A DNA stretch of 64,000 bases from positions 682,001 through 746,000 of the forward strand of contig JAIUCV010000283.1 in NCBI GenBank assembly GCA_026724425.1, given 5' to 3'. A program made the position numbers and the translations under genes. This document shows, piece after piece, positions 46,875 to 61,259 of this stretch (its first letter is position 1; every line of letters starts with the position of its first letter). The notes beneath the pieces were generated by a model. It searched no databases. It saw only the letters and a list, made by a program, of their open reading frames with translations, and had not been told where the DNA came from. This stretch comes from Erythrophleum ivorense (Eukaryota > Streptophyta > Magnoliopsida > Fabales > Fabaceae).

Positions 46875-47946
46875 TTTGATTCTTGAAACCTTTAGAGATG
46901 AGTAAAAAACACACATAAATTTCAGCTTATAACACAGCAATGAGCAGGAAACAACCATGAAAGTTAAAAAGTTAGTTTTTTTTCACATGACTAGCTTCAA
47001 CTCTAAAGCCTATGCGAAAAGAAGAGTGTGGAATCCAGATTATTTTCTCACATCTGGTCAAAAATTCTGACCGACAACTTTCACAAATTCGATTTCTCCA
47101 AGTGTTTTGCAGAATAGATTAAGAGAAGGCCATAAATCATCTCTTAGCTAAACAATCTCAACAACCCTAGAAACATGTGAACTTATTCCTCTGTATCTCT
47201 CATTTTCACACCGACCAAATCGCTCAAGTCAGATCTGGAATAGAATCAGAGCTGAATCGTTCGGGAACAAGAAAAATCACAGATTTCGTACAAAGCAGAA
47301 GATCAATCGGAACAACAAAAAATCGAAGATCGATGAGGAGATTGAAACACTTACAGATGATGTTGAAGAATGGGATAGCTTCTGCTGACCCAAAACGAGA
47401 CCTCGACGAAGCTAAAAGCAGGCAAGAGCAGATCTGGCTAAGGAGAATGCGAATGCGAATGCGACGAATATCACAAATATTTTTTTTTTATTTTTTTTTT
47501 TTTCTCGTGGGTTTATTTTATATAATAATTACGCAAAAACCAGCAATAAAATGTTTGGTTAGATGTAACCCCTGATGGTTCTTATTCTTTTCAGATTCAC
47601 CCCTTGTTATTAGTTTGGCACTTTTAAACCCAAATCTAACACGTTCTTATTAATTTAATCAGATTTTTGGATTTAATCAGACATGTTTTTTGGGTTTACT
47701 GGTTTGTGAATATTTTAATTAAGTTGGATATCCAATAATCAATCATGTGTTATTTGTACCACTGATTGTACCAAGTACCAACTAAACTTGAAAGATTGAT
47801 GCTTTTTTAAAGATATATTGGATCTTTTTAAGCTTTGCTGTGCTCTGCTAACAGACTAGAGAAGAAAACAAACAAGGTGCAAATAGAAATGACCAACATA
47901 TATGAGCCGAGACAAACAAGAAACGCACGTACAGAGGTTAGTTGCA
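46875..47946. other. RER1 upstream region
   Basis: No coding gene seen on either strand. The part to about 47400 is probably the RER1 5' UTR, intron and promoter. The run of T's at 47481-47504 is a low-complexity tract. Confidence 0.4.
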
Positions 47947-48117
47947 TCAATTTATATTAATGCGACGTTTAGGTGAGCTTCCCTCGTCACTAGTATCATC
48001 CTCATCTTCATCGTCTGAGACAAAGGGCACAGGGCCTTGTCCTTTTAAAAGGTCTTCCCATAACCATAGGGTGCAACTAGATTGTACCTCTAATGGAGAC
48101 TCGAGAAAACTGGACAT
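47947..48117 (-). pseudogene. Short fragment resembling the C-terminus of an NYN-domain protein
   Basis: A 56-codon frame on the minus strand, starting MSSFLESPLEVQSS, with CTLWLWEDLLKGQGP and an acidic tail (DDEDEDDTSDEGSS). The LWLWEDLLKG phrase is like the end of the NYN domain in the Brassicaceae family of putative endonucleases, where a W-rich helix is followed by LLxG(G). It stands alone without the rest of a domain. Uncertain: it may be a chance or a rearranged remnant of the fragment 300 bp away. Confidence 0.35.
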
Positions 48118-48437
48118 CTTTAGAGAAGAAAGAAATTAAAGGACAAAGACCTACTTTAGTCTGGACACAAGGACAAAATTGTAATTTTGACAACTCGTAA
48201 TCATGTATATATGGTTTATACTCATATAGGTTTCGGATCCGATTTTTCGTGGTTTTGGGTTTTTTTGGTTATACTTATATTATTTGGAGCTTTCGTTTCA
48301 TGTCCATTTTCATATCCAGTTATCATCATCATTAATCTCTTAACCCACGCAAAGAAAAAGCCATAAATTATTATACAAGCACATAATGCAAGACACATAA
48401 AGAAGAAAGAAAAAGAAGTAGTTTAAAAAGAGAAACG

Positions 48438-48827
48438 TTATTCTAGCGAGGAGCGAACACAGAGAGAACAAGTACAATCCATGGGGAAGTCTAGGGATTT
48501 GGGTAGGGTTTGGGGTTGGGGTAATTGTGGACATGAGTTGATAAGGTCGTAGTCTCTTAGACTTTGGACAAGGCTACCGTCCAGAGGACATCCTCCAGTA
48601 AGTAGGTCACTCCAACGCCATGCTGTGAAGTTGATCTCAAATGGCATCTGTTCTGGTTTGTAGTCATCAGGCAATGCTAAGAGAACATTGTACCATGTCA
48701 TATTCATATCTCCAAGCCAACGGACGAACCGAGTGTCATGTTCATCCTCAGCCGGCATCATGTTTTTTGTGATTACCATCAAGTTTGTTGGTGCAGAGCT
48801 TCTATTCTCCAATGCCAACAAATACAT
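48438..48827 (-). pseudogene. Truncated NYN-domain (PIN-like nuclease) gene fragment
   Basis: An open frame of up to 129 codons starts MYLLALENRSSAPTNLMVIT and has WYNVLLALPDD and AWRWSDLLTGGCPLDGS. These match the second half of the NYN domain in plant proteins labelled putative endonuclease or LIMKAIN/MARF1-like (pattern LLALDN-PAP-NLMLIS ... YNILLA ... LW-W-SLL-GG). The first half, with its catalytic Asp residues, is missing: upstream on this strand there is only a 20-base T run. The C-terminal ~22 codons (MDCTCSLCVRS) are also present as an inverted copy at about 48867-48935. So it is probably a partial gene copy. Confidence 0.6.
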
Positions 48828-48866
48828 GTCAAAAAAAAAAAAAAAAAAAAACTTTAAAAAGAGACT

Positions 48867-48935
48867 TTAAATCCACAACCACCCCAACACCAATCCCAAG
48901 TCATCGACATGGATTGTCGTTGTTCTCTCTGTGTA
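48867..48935 (+). repeat. Inverted copy of the NYN-fragment tail
   Basis: Reads TCCACAACCACCCCAACACC ... ATGGATTGTCGTTGTTCTC on the plus strand, matching the reverse complement of 48470-48535 at about 80-85 percent. It follows directly after an A run (48831-48850). The two copies face each other across about 330 bp and could form a hairpin RNA if transcribed. Confidence 0.7.
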
Positions 48936-49243
48936 GAAATAGAATAATGTTTTATCAATCTCTCATGATCATCCATAATTGTTTTATCAGTTATCTCAAG
49001 TGATATAATAGCATGTTTAGACTTACTACAGGGTATACTAACTCTCTTCTTATTGTTCTAAAGTTTGTCTATCTCTCTTATATATTAATTAGTAAGAGAT
49101 TAGCTAAACTTTGAGCTCTTCTAAATTTACTTACTACATACAGTAGCGAGAAAAAACAAAAAGATCCAAGCTTTCTCTTTTGAATCTCCGGCTACATTGT
49201 TGCTTTGGCGACTTATTAAGACTTCCAACGTTCAAGCTCCCAT

Positions 49244-52020
49244 TCATATAACAGTACCGTCTTTAATGGTGGCCTTTTCGACTATCACAGTGATTCCTGA
49301 TCGGATATAGAATCCTTCCTCTGGCCTATCCGCTTCTTGAACATCCTGTAAACATATCTTAAGAAGAGTTTTGATCTTTCTTTCACACACGAAAGCCGTT
49401 TTATTGGAGAGGAGAAGAAATTCAAGAGAAGCTTACGCCTTTGTTCATGATGATCACGTTTTTACCGATCTTTGCATTCTTGTCGATGATGCATTTCCTA
49501 TAAAATCACCACAAATAACTTCTTGTTTCAGTCAAATCCAATTGACAAGTCTTGAAGTGGTTTCTTGTATGTCTTTTCAAAACTTACCTGATCTTTGTGT
49601 CTTTACCAACACCAATTGGAACCTTCCCTTGTGCTAACAGAGATGCAATCTCAGATTCAGTTTGGTAATAATCTGCACCTAACATCAATGTATCCTGCGC
49701 GAAAACAAAACAAAAACACAGTTTGATCAGAACAAGATTCTAACATCCTTTTGATTTGTTCTATAGATCAAAGAGCGAAGAGATTGAAGACATTCACCTG
49801 AAGCTCAACTCCATAGTCTAGACGTGACCGTTCACCAATGATGGAGCGTTGGACGCTACACTCTCGCAGGAAACATCCGTGTGAGATTATCGAATCTACC
49901 ATCTACAAAATCATCAAAAGAGGAACAATATATACCAAATTAGCAAATCAGAATCAATGAAACAGCCATAAAGAAAGATGGATTTGTCATTTGTCGATTG
50001 CATACACGACATTTCTCAGTTTTGGTTGGTGGTAGGAACCGAGGAGATGTGTAGAAGGGAGTGTCTGGATCATAGAACTCAAACTTTGGTCTCTGCAGAA
50101 CAAGAAGAAAAGTTTTGAGAAAATGGATTTCAAGAGATCATAATAAGGTGAAAGCTTTAAGTATGTTTCTAACCTCCTCAACAAGAGCTAAATTAGCTTC
50201 GTAGAATGTCTTTATAGTTCCAATATCCTCCCAGTAATCCCGGAAGATGTAACCCTGACCAGGACAAAACACAACTGTTTGATTATTTATGGTCTTCAAC
50301 AAATTAAAGAAAGAAGAAAGCAGAGTTTTTTCTTAACAATCTTACTTGAACATCGTGATCTCTTATGGCTGCAGGAATAATTTCAGACCCAAAGTCGTTG
50401 GAACTCGGATACCGTTCTGTCAGAAGACTCAGCAAAGCTTCGGTTTTAAAACAGTAAACTCCCATTGATGCAATGTATGGAGACTCTGTTGCTTCTTCAT
50501 GAGACAGCCCAAGCATTGTTGTGTCGGTTTGCTGCCATGCATAAAAACAGCAGAAAAGATTTATGTTTCTGAAATGCTTCATCTGTTTTGAGAAGTAGAC
50601 AAAACCATACCATTGATTTCAGATCGATTCCCGTTGGTTTCTCAGAGAATTGGATCACACGCCCTCCTCGATCAATCTTCACTAGGCCAAAATTCGAGGC
50701 ACGGCTAAAGAATGCACAAAAGACAGGTTTCAAGAAGCGAGATTTCTCATACAAAAAGGCCTAAAAGAGATTGAGATTCAAGAAACTAACCTTTCGCTGA
50801 CTGGTGCGCAGGAGAGAGTAATCTCCGCATTACTATCTACATGAGACTGTTAAAAACACATCGAGTTAGCTACAGCCTACACTATAAAGTTGTTGTAAAG
50901 ATGACAAAACAAAAGAAGAAGATGTGTTAATTTGGATCTTGATAAATACCTGAACAAAGTCCATGTAGTTCATTCTATAGAGATGATCTCCAGACAAAAT
51001 AAGAATGTTCTCAATGTTCCTGTTCTTGGCATCCTATTTAAGACGCTTCAATGATCACAAAGGAACAGAGGCTTTAATACCAATAAAGCAGTTAAAGGGA
51101 TCATAAATCCATACCTCAAACACCCATAGAAACTTTCTGACTGCATCTGCTGTTCCTTGAAACCACTTCTTCCCTGCTTCCCCTGGTGTTTGTGTAGCAG
51201 CAAGAACCTGTTCAAGAACAATTTAGTCAAAAAAAATCAAGAAACCTCAAAATTGTTAATTGTTAGAGTGCTTATACCTCTACGAAACCACCTCCAAAGT
51301 TTATGCCATTCCCAAAATAAGTACGTGCTAAATGTCGATTGAGGGAAGCCGAGTTAAACTGTGTAAGCACGAAGATCTTGTTTATGCAACTGTTAATGCA
51401 GTTACTCATCGGAATATCGATCAGCCTGTAGCATCCACCCACAGGAACCTACATATGATTGATTAACACGTAAGAATCCTCCTTATGTACTAATTCTCCA
51501 TGAATGTTATTTACAATCTCGAATGAAAGACAGATGTTTACAGCTGGTGTGGCGGCTCTCTTTGTAAGAGGGAAGAGTTGAGCTCCATTGCCTCCTCCTA
51601 GAATGATTGCAGCCACGTTTTTCGGGTCTGCCTTTCTTCTCTCAAACATCGATGGCTTCACTGTCTGACAAAAACAAAAGCACCAAACAGAATCAAGACC
51701 TCGGAGAGTTTTGCAGGACATGATAGGAATTGATCAGCACAAAGCCTAATGCTCCTTTTTTTAAGCAGGAGAGGAAAGAGTAATCTGAACAAACATACCA
51801 TGGCCTCATTAGGATTCTTTGAAGTGGCAACTGAGTAAACAACACCGCGCTTGAAGTTTCGATTCCTAAACTTCTTAGAGCCCAAATCTGGAGCTACGCG
51901 TTTGAAGAAACCATTGTTGTTGACCTTCTCACCCCAAAAGCTGTTCTCTACATTCTTGAAACTGAGTTTTGGCAAGATGGGACTACTTGTCCCCAAGGCA
52001 AAGTAGTAAGAAGAATCCAT
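49244..52020 (-). CDS. APL4: ADP-glucose pyrophosphorylase large subunit (APL4-like)
   Basis: About 13 exons; the first three are 52020-51799, 51664-51542 and 51448-51278, stop at 49244-49246. The enzyme makes ADP-glucose from glucose 1-phosphate and ATP in plastids, the committed step of starch synthesis; large subunits tune allosteric control of the catalytic small subunits. Seen: plastid transit peptide (about residues 1-70, Ser/Asn-rich), nucleotide-binding start IILGGGNGAQLFPLTKRAATPA, PVGGCYRLIDIPMSNCINS, FQGTADAVRKF, the sugar site SGDHLYRMNYMDF, FSEKP and DYWEDIGTIKTF, then the left-handed beta-helix (VDSIISHGCFL, KCIIDKNAKIGKNVII) ending KDGTVI. GNGAQ and KRAAT (small subunits have GAGT and KRA-KP) are APL3/APL4-type. 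Corresponds to APL4 (At2g21590). A 5' UTR intron lies between about 52030 and 52945. Confidence 0.95.
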
Positions 52021-54673
52021 CTTTGTAGCTGAAACAACAGAAACCTGGGAAAGTTAATAATAGCAGAGACGATTTTGGCTGACAAGAATAATAAAAGCTT
52101 CAAGTAAAGTGAATAACACACAAAGCGTTTCAGTTTCTACTACTATTACTTATTAATAGTATCAGATTAGTAATAGAATAATCGAAAACCCATTTGTTCA
52201 AATCTAAGCAAAGTGTTAAAGTGAAACCGACCAGAGAAATTCTGTAAACATTCCATGAGAGTACCCAAATAGAAAATTCCTCGAAAGCTACGAACTTTTT
52301 ACAAACCCAGATCCCCGAAATTCTCAAAATCTCATCGTCTCAAAACACAAGAAAACTCTTCAAGTTTCAATATAATTCTCTAATCTCAAAACACAAAACA
52401 CAGATTAAACCGAGTTTCAAACTTATGCAGACAACATATCTTAAAGAACCATTGTTAAGTTGGAAAGAAACATTCTAAAAAAATTGAATTTCATATACAC
52501 AAAAAAAAAAAAAAGTAAAAGGAATATAAGTTTGAATCGTAATGGGCTTCATCCCAAGATCAGTTGATGTTGATCGTATCTCATCTTCCTACAACCGAAT
52601 AAGTTTGAAGATTAACGGTTCTTAGTGTTAAATGTTCAATTTTTCATCATTAATCCTACAGAAAATACCCCAAAATACTTTGATTTTCCGACAAAAGTGA
52701 ATTTTCAGGAAAAAAAACATATGGTGCAAAATCGATAATGGGAATGCGAAAGCTTGAAAGTCAGAAACTTTTTCAATGCTCACAAACTAACGACAACGAA
52801 TCCAGCTAGAAGATCAAAGAAACTCAGTTCCAGAACAAAATCAAACATGAAAACTGAAGGAAAAAAAAATTAGAAATGTAAACGCATTATGAACGCGCAA
52901 ACATAAATAAAAAAGCGTCAGCAGAGCATTAACTATTAACTCACCAGAAAGTTAGCTCTTTCTTCTGATTTTGATTAATAAGTTTTTCGTTTGAAATCGG
53001 AGAAACAAAGGAGAAGAAGTCTGAATCAGTGAAGTGCGTGCTTGACGGAGGAAGCTGTTACTTTTTCTGGGTTTTTTGTATTCCTGTGATCGCCCACGAG
53101 AAAGTAAGCTGATTTTCTCTCTTGCCAATTGTTTTTCCAAAATGGTTTTTTATTTTTGTACCTCCTCTCTTGATTAAACTAGGATTTAGGAAACAGTTTC
53201 AGTTCTATTCTGATTAAACTTCGATCTTTGTAGCGGAATGTTCTTATTAACATTAGTAAATTTCTGTTTTTTTAATGAAATCACTCCAAAACACTAATCT
53301 TTTAATGTAATTATTTTCTAACACTACCACAGCTTTTAAAAATATCTGAAACTAAAGTACAACAACAATGCTCTAATTATTTGGTAAACTATATATGTAG
53401 TTATGTAATAAATCAAGAATCAATCATTCACTTGTAGTTTGATAAATAAAAACGTATCAAATTTGAATCTCAAATTATATTCAAGCAAAAGAAGAACATA
53501 AGATATTCATTCACAAGATCATTTGATGTGAGTCATGTGGCTGTTACACCAAACGGACGGCTCTGGTTTGTCCCATACTCTTGCTCTAGTGCAACGAGGA
53601 CACGTGGAACCATCACATAAATCCGTCTGATCTAGTGGGCCCCCGGTCCATATTCTCTATTCATATACACACGTTGTGTCATAAATATAATTAATTTTTT
53701 TAACAAAACGTTTAAAATTATCAAAAAAAAAATCAAATGCATAATAGATGAGTGGAAGAAACAACGCGCACTAAAATTGTTTAGTGATTAACTTGTTTTT
53801 CATCTACCTTCATATACATACATTATTTCATTTGGTTTAACTCGGATTATAATCAGTAATATAAAGCATTAGACTATGTGCTTTCAAATGAAACAGTTTG
53901 ATGAATTTCGACGGCTAGGGTTTTATAGAAGGATACAACAAATATGTGAAACAGCTTATATGTGCAATGTCATGTATGAGATAGCGACAATTTTTGTAAC
54001 CATTGTAGTGAAGTTTTGATTTGATGCTTAATATATTGTGTATAAAAATTTACGACCGCACAATTGTCACAGAAACCATTTGTATGGCTCAAAAGTCTCT
54101 TAAAGTGCCTTTTTTAGTTTGCCAACAAACAAAACTTCTTGAATATGACAATTAGTGAAACCGTTTTTTCCTTCAACAATGATATTTAAATAAATACCCG
54201 AATATGTCAGTGCATTAGTCCGATTCCAGCTTAGGAGTACACGGTTTTCCACTTTTACTAGGTTGTGGTGAAATGGTAGCAAAACCCTTTATTTAGCATA
54301 AACCAAACAGATATTTACTTTTAGGAAAAATGAAATTCAGAATTGGTAAGAAAGGTACAAGTTTGCGGTAAAAAATGGTATGATTCAAAAAATTTGCTAT
54401 GAGGGAAAAACCAGAAATCGATTAAAACCAAATCAAAACAAAATTAGACAACTAAATGAAATTCAGAGTAGTGTGGATAGAAATAGACTCGGAATTAAAT
54501 AGACATAAATATCTCAAAACAGCATTCTAAAGAGATTATCAGAGTACAAAGAAGTAGAGAAGAAAACCAAAAAAAAAAAGAACTATAAGAGATCTGATGA
54601 TTAATGTCATACATCAAAAGTTTAAAACCGAGATGAGATTCAAGAAGCAAACCATTGACAAAAGTCAATCTGT
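52021..54673. other. APL4 leader and spacer
   Basis: The first 1 kb is likely the APL4 5' UTR with an intron; the pyrimidine-rich stretch near 52955-53060 on the minus strand would be exon 1. From 53150 to 54670 no gene is seen. The last ~150 bases are the 3' UTR of the ribosomal protein gene. Confidence 0.4.
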
Positions 54674-55914
<1,241 letters not shown>

Positions 55915-57096
55915 ACTTTATCAGGGAGATACAAAACCCTTAATCTCGCCATAATCAAATTTAAATACGTACATTGTTCTTGGTATTATGAACTGATCTT
56001 GTTAATTTTAGTAGCAAACCGATGAACATGTTCTATTTGGTAACAAACAAGATTTTGCAAAATTTTCATTGCTAGTTTGACGAACTTAACATCTATAGAT
56101 AATATAAAGCATACATTGTATTTTTAAGTATGGTAACACGTTTTCACACATGCAATATTGTCTCTCTTTGTCGGTGGCAAAGACATAAAGTCGAGGTAAA
56201 CATACACATGAGTTCTTGTCTCTCTTTTTCTTCTCAATCTCACCAATTTTCAACATTGTACTTCATTTTATGGCATTTAATTTAATTCTCTCCTCCCTTA
56301 TCAAAAAAGCAAATTAATTATCTCCTCTCACCCATTTGCTTATTTCCCCCCATTCTTTGGCACTAACTCACTAAGATGACTTTTTCGACTCTATCTTTTT
56401 AAATCCGTTCAATATTCTTACATTCACTTTTCATTGCGCGCACAACAACTACCAACAAATATAGTAGAAAGTAGAAACAGCATAGGCCAAAGTAGACAAA
56501 ACAAAAGCAGCAAGAATTCTTTTTAATTTACTTTACGATTATTGGTCCTCCATTATAGATATTTTAAATGGAAAAGAAAATATCTAGCGTTCTATATTCT
56601 TTGGAGATTAGTCTGGATTTTTTATTACGTATCTCTTGGTTATTAACTTAAAACAAAAGTAATTTTTTCTTATATGAAAAACATTTAATTCCTTTGTAAT
56701 TGTGTAATGGTTTTTTAAAAAAACTTCTTGGAGATATTTTAAGTGCTATATCGCCAGCGCATGCTATTGCTACGTACGTCTTTGATATTCATATGAATCA
56801 GTTAAAGCTTGTCTATTTTCTTACATATATACTTTTAAAGTTTATTTTCTACTACGGAGTGAATATGTATAGAACTTAATATGCGTGAAACCCTTGTTAA
56901 AAGCCACATATAATTATAACTTTATAATCATCCACACAAAGAACACAATATTAAAAGTAATCTCAATAGTCAATACAATCAAACATATGACCTTTGTACA
57001 TAAAACCCTCATATGACGACTCCCTAGATCGATGCTTTATTCTTCCATTGATTTGAAAGTATACAAGCATTTACTATATTTATGCATGCGACGTAA
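55915..57096. other. Spacer without a recognised gene
   Basis: A/T-rich. No coding region or obvious element. Confidence 0.4.
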
Positions 57097-57424
57097 TCAC
57101 GTAGATGAAGGATTCAAGGACAGGTGCAAGCAAATACGAATTTCGTATTTTTTGCAAACTCCATGGCTTCCATTTTCCCACTCAATGCATTCGGGGTCGC
57201 AGATCTTACAATCACTCCCTTCTAACGTTTCAATTTTCAATTTCATGCATACCTTAGCCTCCACTTCTGCATTTTTGTTTTCATAATAGTTAGTTTATTC
57301 TTTTCCTTTATCATTTTGCATATCCTTAAATTTTATTATGGTGATTAGAGAACTCACCAGGAAATGAGAGGATGAGCATGGAAAGGCAGAGGCAGGCAAG
57401 AAATGCAGCACAAGACTTGGCCAT
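57097..57424 (-). CDS. Defensin-like (LCR-type) secreted cysteine-rich peptide
   Basis: Two exons, 57424-57358 and 57266-57097, GT-AG intron, 237 nt, 78 residues. Exon 1 is a signal peptide (MAKSCAAFLACLCLSMLILS), and the intron falls just after it, the standard DEFL gene structure. Mature part has VCMKL, DCKICDPEC, GVCKK and RICLH: six cysteines. Many DEFL peptides end with a C-x-C pair; here the last motif reads CLH, so the final cysteine seems lost, perhaps through a small indel at TGCTTGCACC. Likely a secreted peptide in reproductive tissue or defence. Promoter has a T/A-rich region upstream of 57430. Confidence 0.8.
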
Positions 57425-58099
57425 GATTCTTCAGTTACTTTTTTCATAGCAAATAGTGAACTCTAAGAGAGCTTAATTATATAAGGTTAAAGAGTAGTTG
57501 GTAGTTGTTATTATCTTCGTTTTCGTCAACAGTTTCATTTATTCTCCTATATATGTTAAAAAAAAACAATCTTACCCTCTTAAGTTAAAAAGAAACACTT
57601 TTATTACGATTATTTTATGTTTGGTACTTTCTGTAACTAATTCTTTTATAAGTTTTATTGACCTTGTTGGCCTAGAAAAAAAAAGACTTATATGAATGCA
57701 TTTTGTATCTTGTATTAAAAATATTCGTAAAAGATAGTAATATGATATAGAACTTTGTATGGATCAATCTTATCTAACTCCACTGCGAGAGTACATTTGC
57801 TAATAGTGTGAATGTGATCAGAGAGGATCAGTTTTGTTCGTATATGACATGGCGTTTCGAGGACCAGCATATATATGCCTCCATCATCAAGAGCTGATCA
57901 ACGAAGTTCGAAATTGAGCTGCACGTTTCTCTTCATTTGATCTCCCCTCTAGTTTTGTTCTCCCAGCTGGATTGAACTCTATCCTTTGGCAAGAAAAACT
58001 TTATATGGATACTTCACTAGGCCTGTAGAGTTCAATATATCTCTTGTTATAGGCCCAAATAGCTCTGTTATATATATTTTTAATCGTGTTACATATAGA
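57425..58099. other. Spacer before tRNA-Tyr
   Basis: Holds the DEFL promoter. No gene recognised. Confidence 0.4.
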
Positions 58100-58183
58100 C
58101 CGACCTTAGCTCAGTTGGTAGAGCGGAAGACTGTAGTGGTTGCTGTTATCTTTAGGTCGCTGGTTCGATTCCGGCAGGTCGGA
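58100..58183 (+). tRNA. tRNA-Tyr (anticodon GTA) with intron
   Basis: CCGACCT pairs with AGGTCGG in the acceptor, discriminator A at 58183. D arm TAGCTCAGTTGGTAGAGC, anticodon GTA in ACTGTAG, a 12-base intron after the base next to the anticodon (about 58135-58146), T arm GCTGG-TTCGATT-CCGGC. The anticodon stem is GAAGA/TCTTT, which replaces GAGGA/TCCTT known to me in A. thaliana copies, a paired change. All plant nuclear tRNA-Tyr genes have such an intron. Confidence 0.93.
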
Positions 58184-61100
58184 TTTTTTAGAAATTTTTT
58201 TTTTTCCGTTTTATTGAAACTGCTTGTCGTTTTTGGTAAGGCAGCTACACAGTTTTAAACAAATAGTCTGCGAAGAAAAAAAAAATTCCAGCTTAGTGAG
58301 ACTGATTCAGCATGCACTCACATGCGAGGGAGGAAATAAATGTTATAAAAATGCATGTAAAAGATCAATACAGTTTTGTCGTCCAAAAAGAAAAAGATGA
58401 ATACAAATTTAAGATATAATTAATCTCCATGAATGATCAACTTGATAATTAATTATACCGATACATATAAGCCTTTATAATGAAACTCAGATTCTGGTTC
58501 TTTTAAGATTTGCCACCAGAAAAGGGGTAATATTTTAATGAACTATGTAGAAACTTGTTTTTTGGCCGAGGATACAAATTTTTTCTTAGAATAACATATA
58601 ACAAGAATTCCATCAACTAAATTTTTTTTTGTTAAAGACCATCAACTAAATTTATGTGTGAGTATATGTTTGTGTGCGCAGTAAAGCTCCATAAATCTCT
58701 AAATCTAAGTTCAAATTATAGATAAACGAAAGTAGCTCATAGATTTTTTAGGCCCACATACATTTTTTCATTTAAAAAGAAAGTATTCTCTTGTGCACGA
58801 GGTCCAATCATTCTCTATATAAACAGGGATAACTATATTAAAATTATTTTGTTTATAATTTTTGTTTGGTCGAACAATAACTTTATAGTTTAATAGTTTG
58901 AAGTGTTTAATCCGGATAAATCAAAGCTATATAAAATAAAATTAATTTGGTTGAAAGCGTTATACATGTCCAAATATAAGTAAAAACTAAATTATAAGTA
59001 CACACCCTAGATGTTTTAAACTAAAATATATTTTGATCAAATGTGAACTGAAATTGAAACTGCATTAAACCAACTCAGATAGAATTTGTTTTTCTTTTGT
59101 TGTTCACTATCTTTCAAAACTGTAAACCGTAAATAAGAACACACAGTAACTGAGAAAATCACGAATATAACCATTTTAGGTCATCATATCGGTCTTGACA
59201 AATTAGTTGGTGTTGTAAATTTCAGGAGTATCTTTTTGGACTGTCTATAACCTCAAATTAATTAGGATCAAACCAGTTGGTAATGCATGTAAGATGTAAA
59301 CTATATATGGATAAGTGTGATTAGTGTCTAAGGACATGTAGACAAAAATACTTCATAATTTGCATAATGGTGACTGAAGCATCGAGTGACACGTTACGCT
59401 CATGGGCAATTATGGAGATGTCTTTTATAAGAAAAAAGAAGTGGGGTTTTGTTTTTCTTCAAAGTGTATCCAATAACAAAACTGAAATTGAAACGAAACC
59501 ACATATATATGCTTTTGGTTAGAAAGAGACATGACATAAAGAAACACATTAACAACGAGAAGTTGTAGAAGTATAAGCCATCTCTCAATCTCTTAGTGAA
59601 GAAGGAATGGTTTCTTCTATATTCTAGAAAATATGACTTAAAATATTCGTAGTTTTTTTTTTTTTTTTTTTGTCATTTCATCGTGAGATTTGATATGTAT
59701 CAATATATAGTAGGTCAATCAACAGTAAAATAAATTTCATTAACTGCCTATATGTTATTATAATAGTGTATTTTATACCCCACAATATTTTAATTTGGCA
59801 CGATAGACATGCTTTGTAGTTTGTACTGATCAATCATTCAAGTCCTAAGAACTTTTGCAACAAAATGTATTTAAATATGGCGATTAATTTATTGTGAATA
59901 TTAAGAAAATATTAAATGGGCATACTAAAAACAATGGTGGGCTGCTTTATGAGTGGAGTGGATTTAGGTAGTGTATGAAGCTATTTACCAATGGTAATCA
60001 ACAATGTGATTATTAGTTTAATGATAAGTATCCTACAAATATCGGCAAGTATTTATTGGATTCAGTTTCCATCTATAACTTTTCTTTAATAGTATGTGTT
60101 ATGCAAAATTTGAATTTAGGTAGTGGCACAACAATGATTTTAACATTCTAGTAAATAGTATGAATGCCTTTGTTAAAATGGAAACTTTTACTTTCCACTG
60201 CAAAAATGAAAACCACGTAAGACGTAACAAATAAATTGGAATAGTAGACTTACAAAAATAGATTGTATTATATTGTTTGCCAATTGAAGTGAGACATGGC
60301 TCTCTAGTTAACAAACACTTTAAGAACTGCACCCTTTCCATGATCAAATAATATTTTATAAGAAAGTTAATATGTAACTTGTTTGATTGACATACTATAA
60401 GACAGTGAACCACAATGTTGAATCACCTATTAAAATTATATGTTTATTTTTATATATTTTCTATTCAAAATCATTAGCCTCTCATCAATCTGTAGTATTG
60501 AATTTTTGCAAGTAACCTACTTTTAACTAATGAAAGAGCTAATTATTGTTACCAGATTAGATTTTTGTCAACAATTTTGTTGTTGTTGTTTAAGTTTATA
60601 GCAAATCTTAAACAGTAGCGTTGTTCTTTACAAGTTTTAAAATATGAGTTCTATGTTTTGAACAATCCTTAATAACATGAAAACGGCAATCGTAAACGAT
60701 ATCATTTACTTAACAAAAAAAAAAAAGAGTAAACGATATCATTTACATTCATGATCCATCCATTTTGTGTTTACTTCACAAATTTGCATTTTGATTTTGG
60801 AAAAAGATTCTAATTATTACTGATTTTACTCGAAGATAAATATCATATTTTAACATATAAGCGTAAATACAATCTAAAAAAGACAACTAGACGATTAGTG
60901 TCAAATGAAAAATATGCATTAGAAGTTTAAGGCACAAGACTTTGCTCGGTTTTTAGTTCGAAGAGATTTAAGGGTGAAAGATTAATTTAATACAATAAGA
61001 ACAAACTTAATTAAGTTCAATTAAATATAAAAATGGTACCCGTAAAAAGAAAGCAAATGCACTCAGTGACCCTCTTTATAAATACTCACATTGCAAAGCT

Positions 61101-61259
61101 ACACTAAAAATAAGAAACAAAAGAACAAAGAGAAAAACAGACTCACTCAGTCTCTCTTCTGTTTCTAAATCAATCTTTACCTCAACAACACCTTTGTTCG
61201 ATCTTCCAAGGAGATTTTAAACCTCAAGTTTCAAAGCTTCTCCCTTCCTTTCAACTCCT
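58184..61259. other. Long spacer without a recognised gene
   Basis: About 3 kb, A/T-rich. Long T runs at about 58191-58204 and 59648-59670 (the first is the pol III terminator of the tRNA). The final 180 bases are the leader of the next gene, with TATA-like CTTTATAAATAC at about 61074-61085. Confidence 0.4.
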
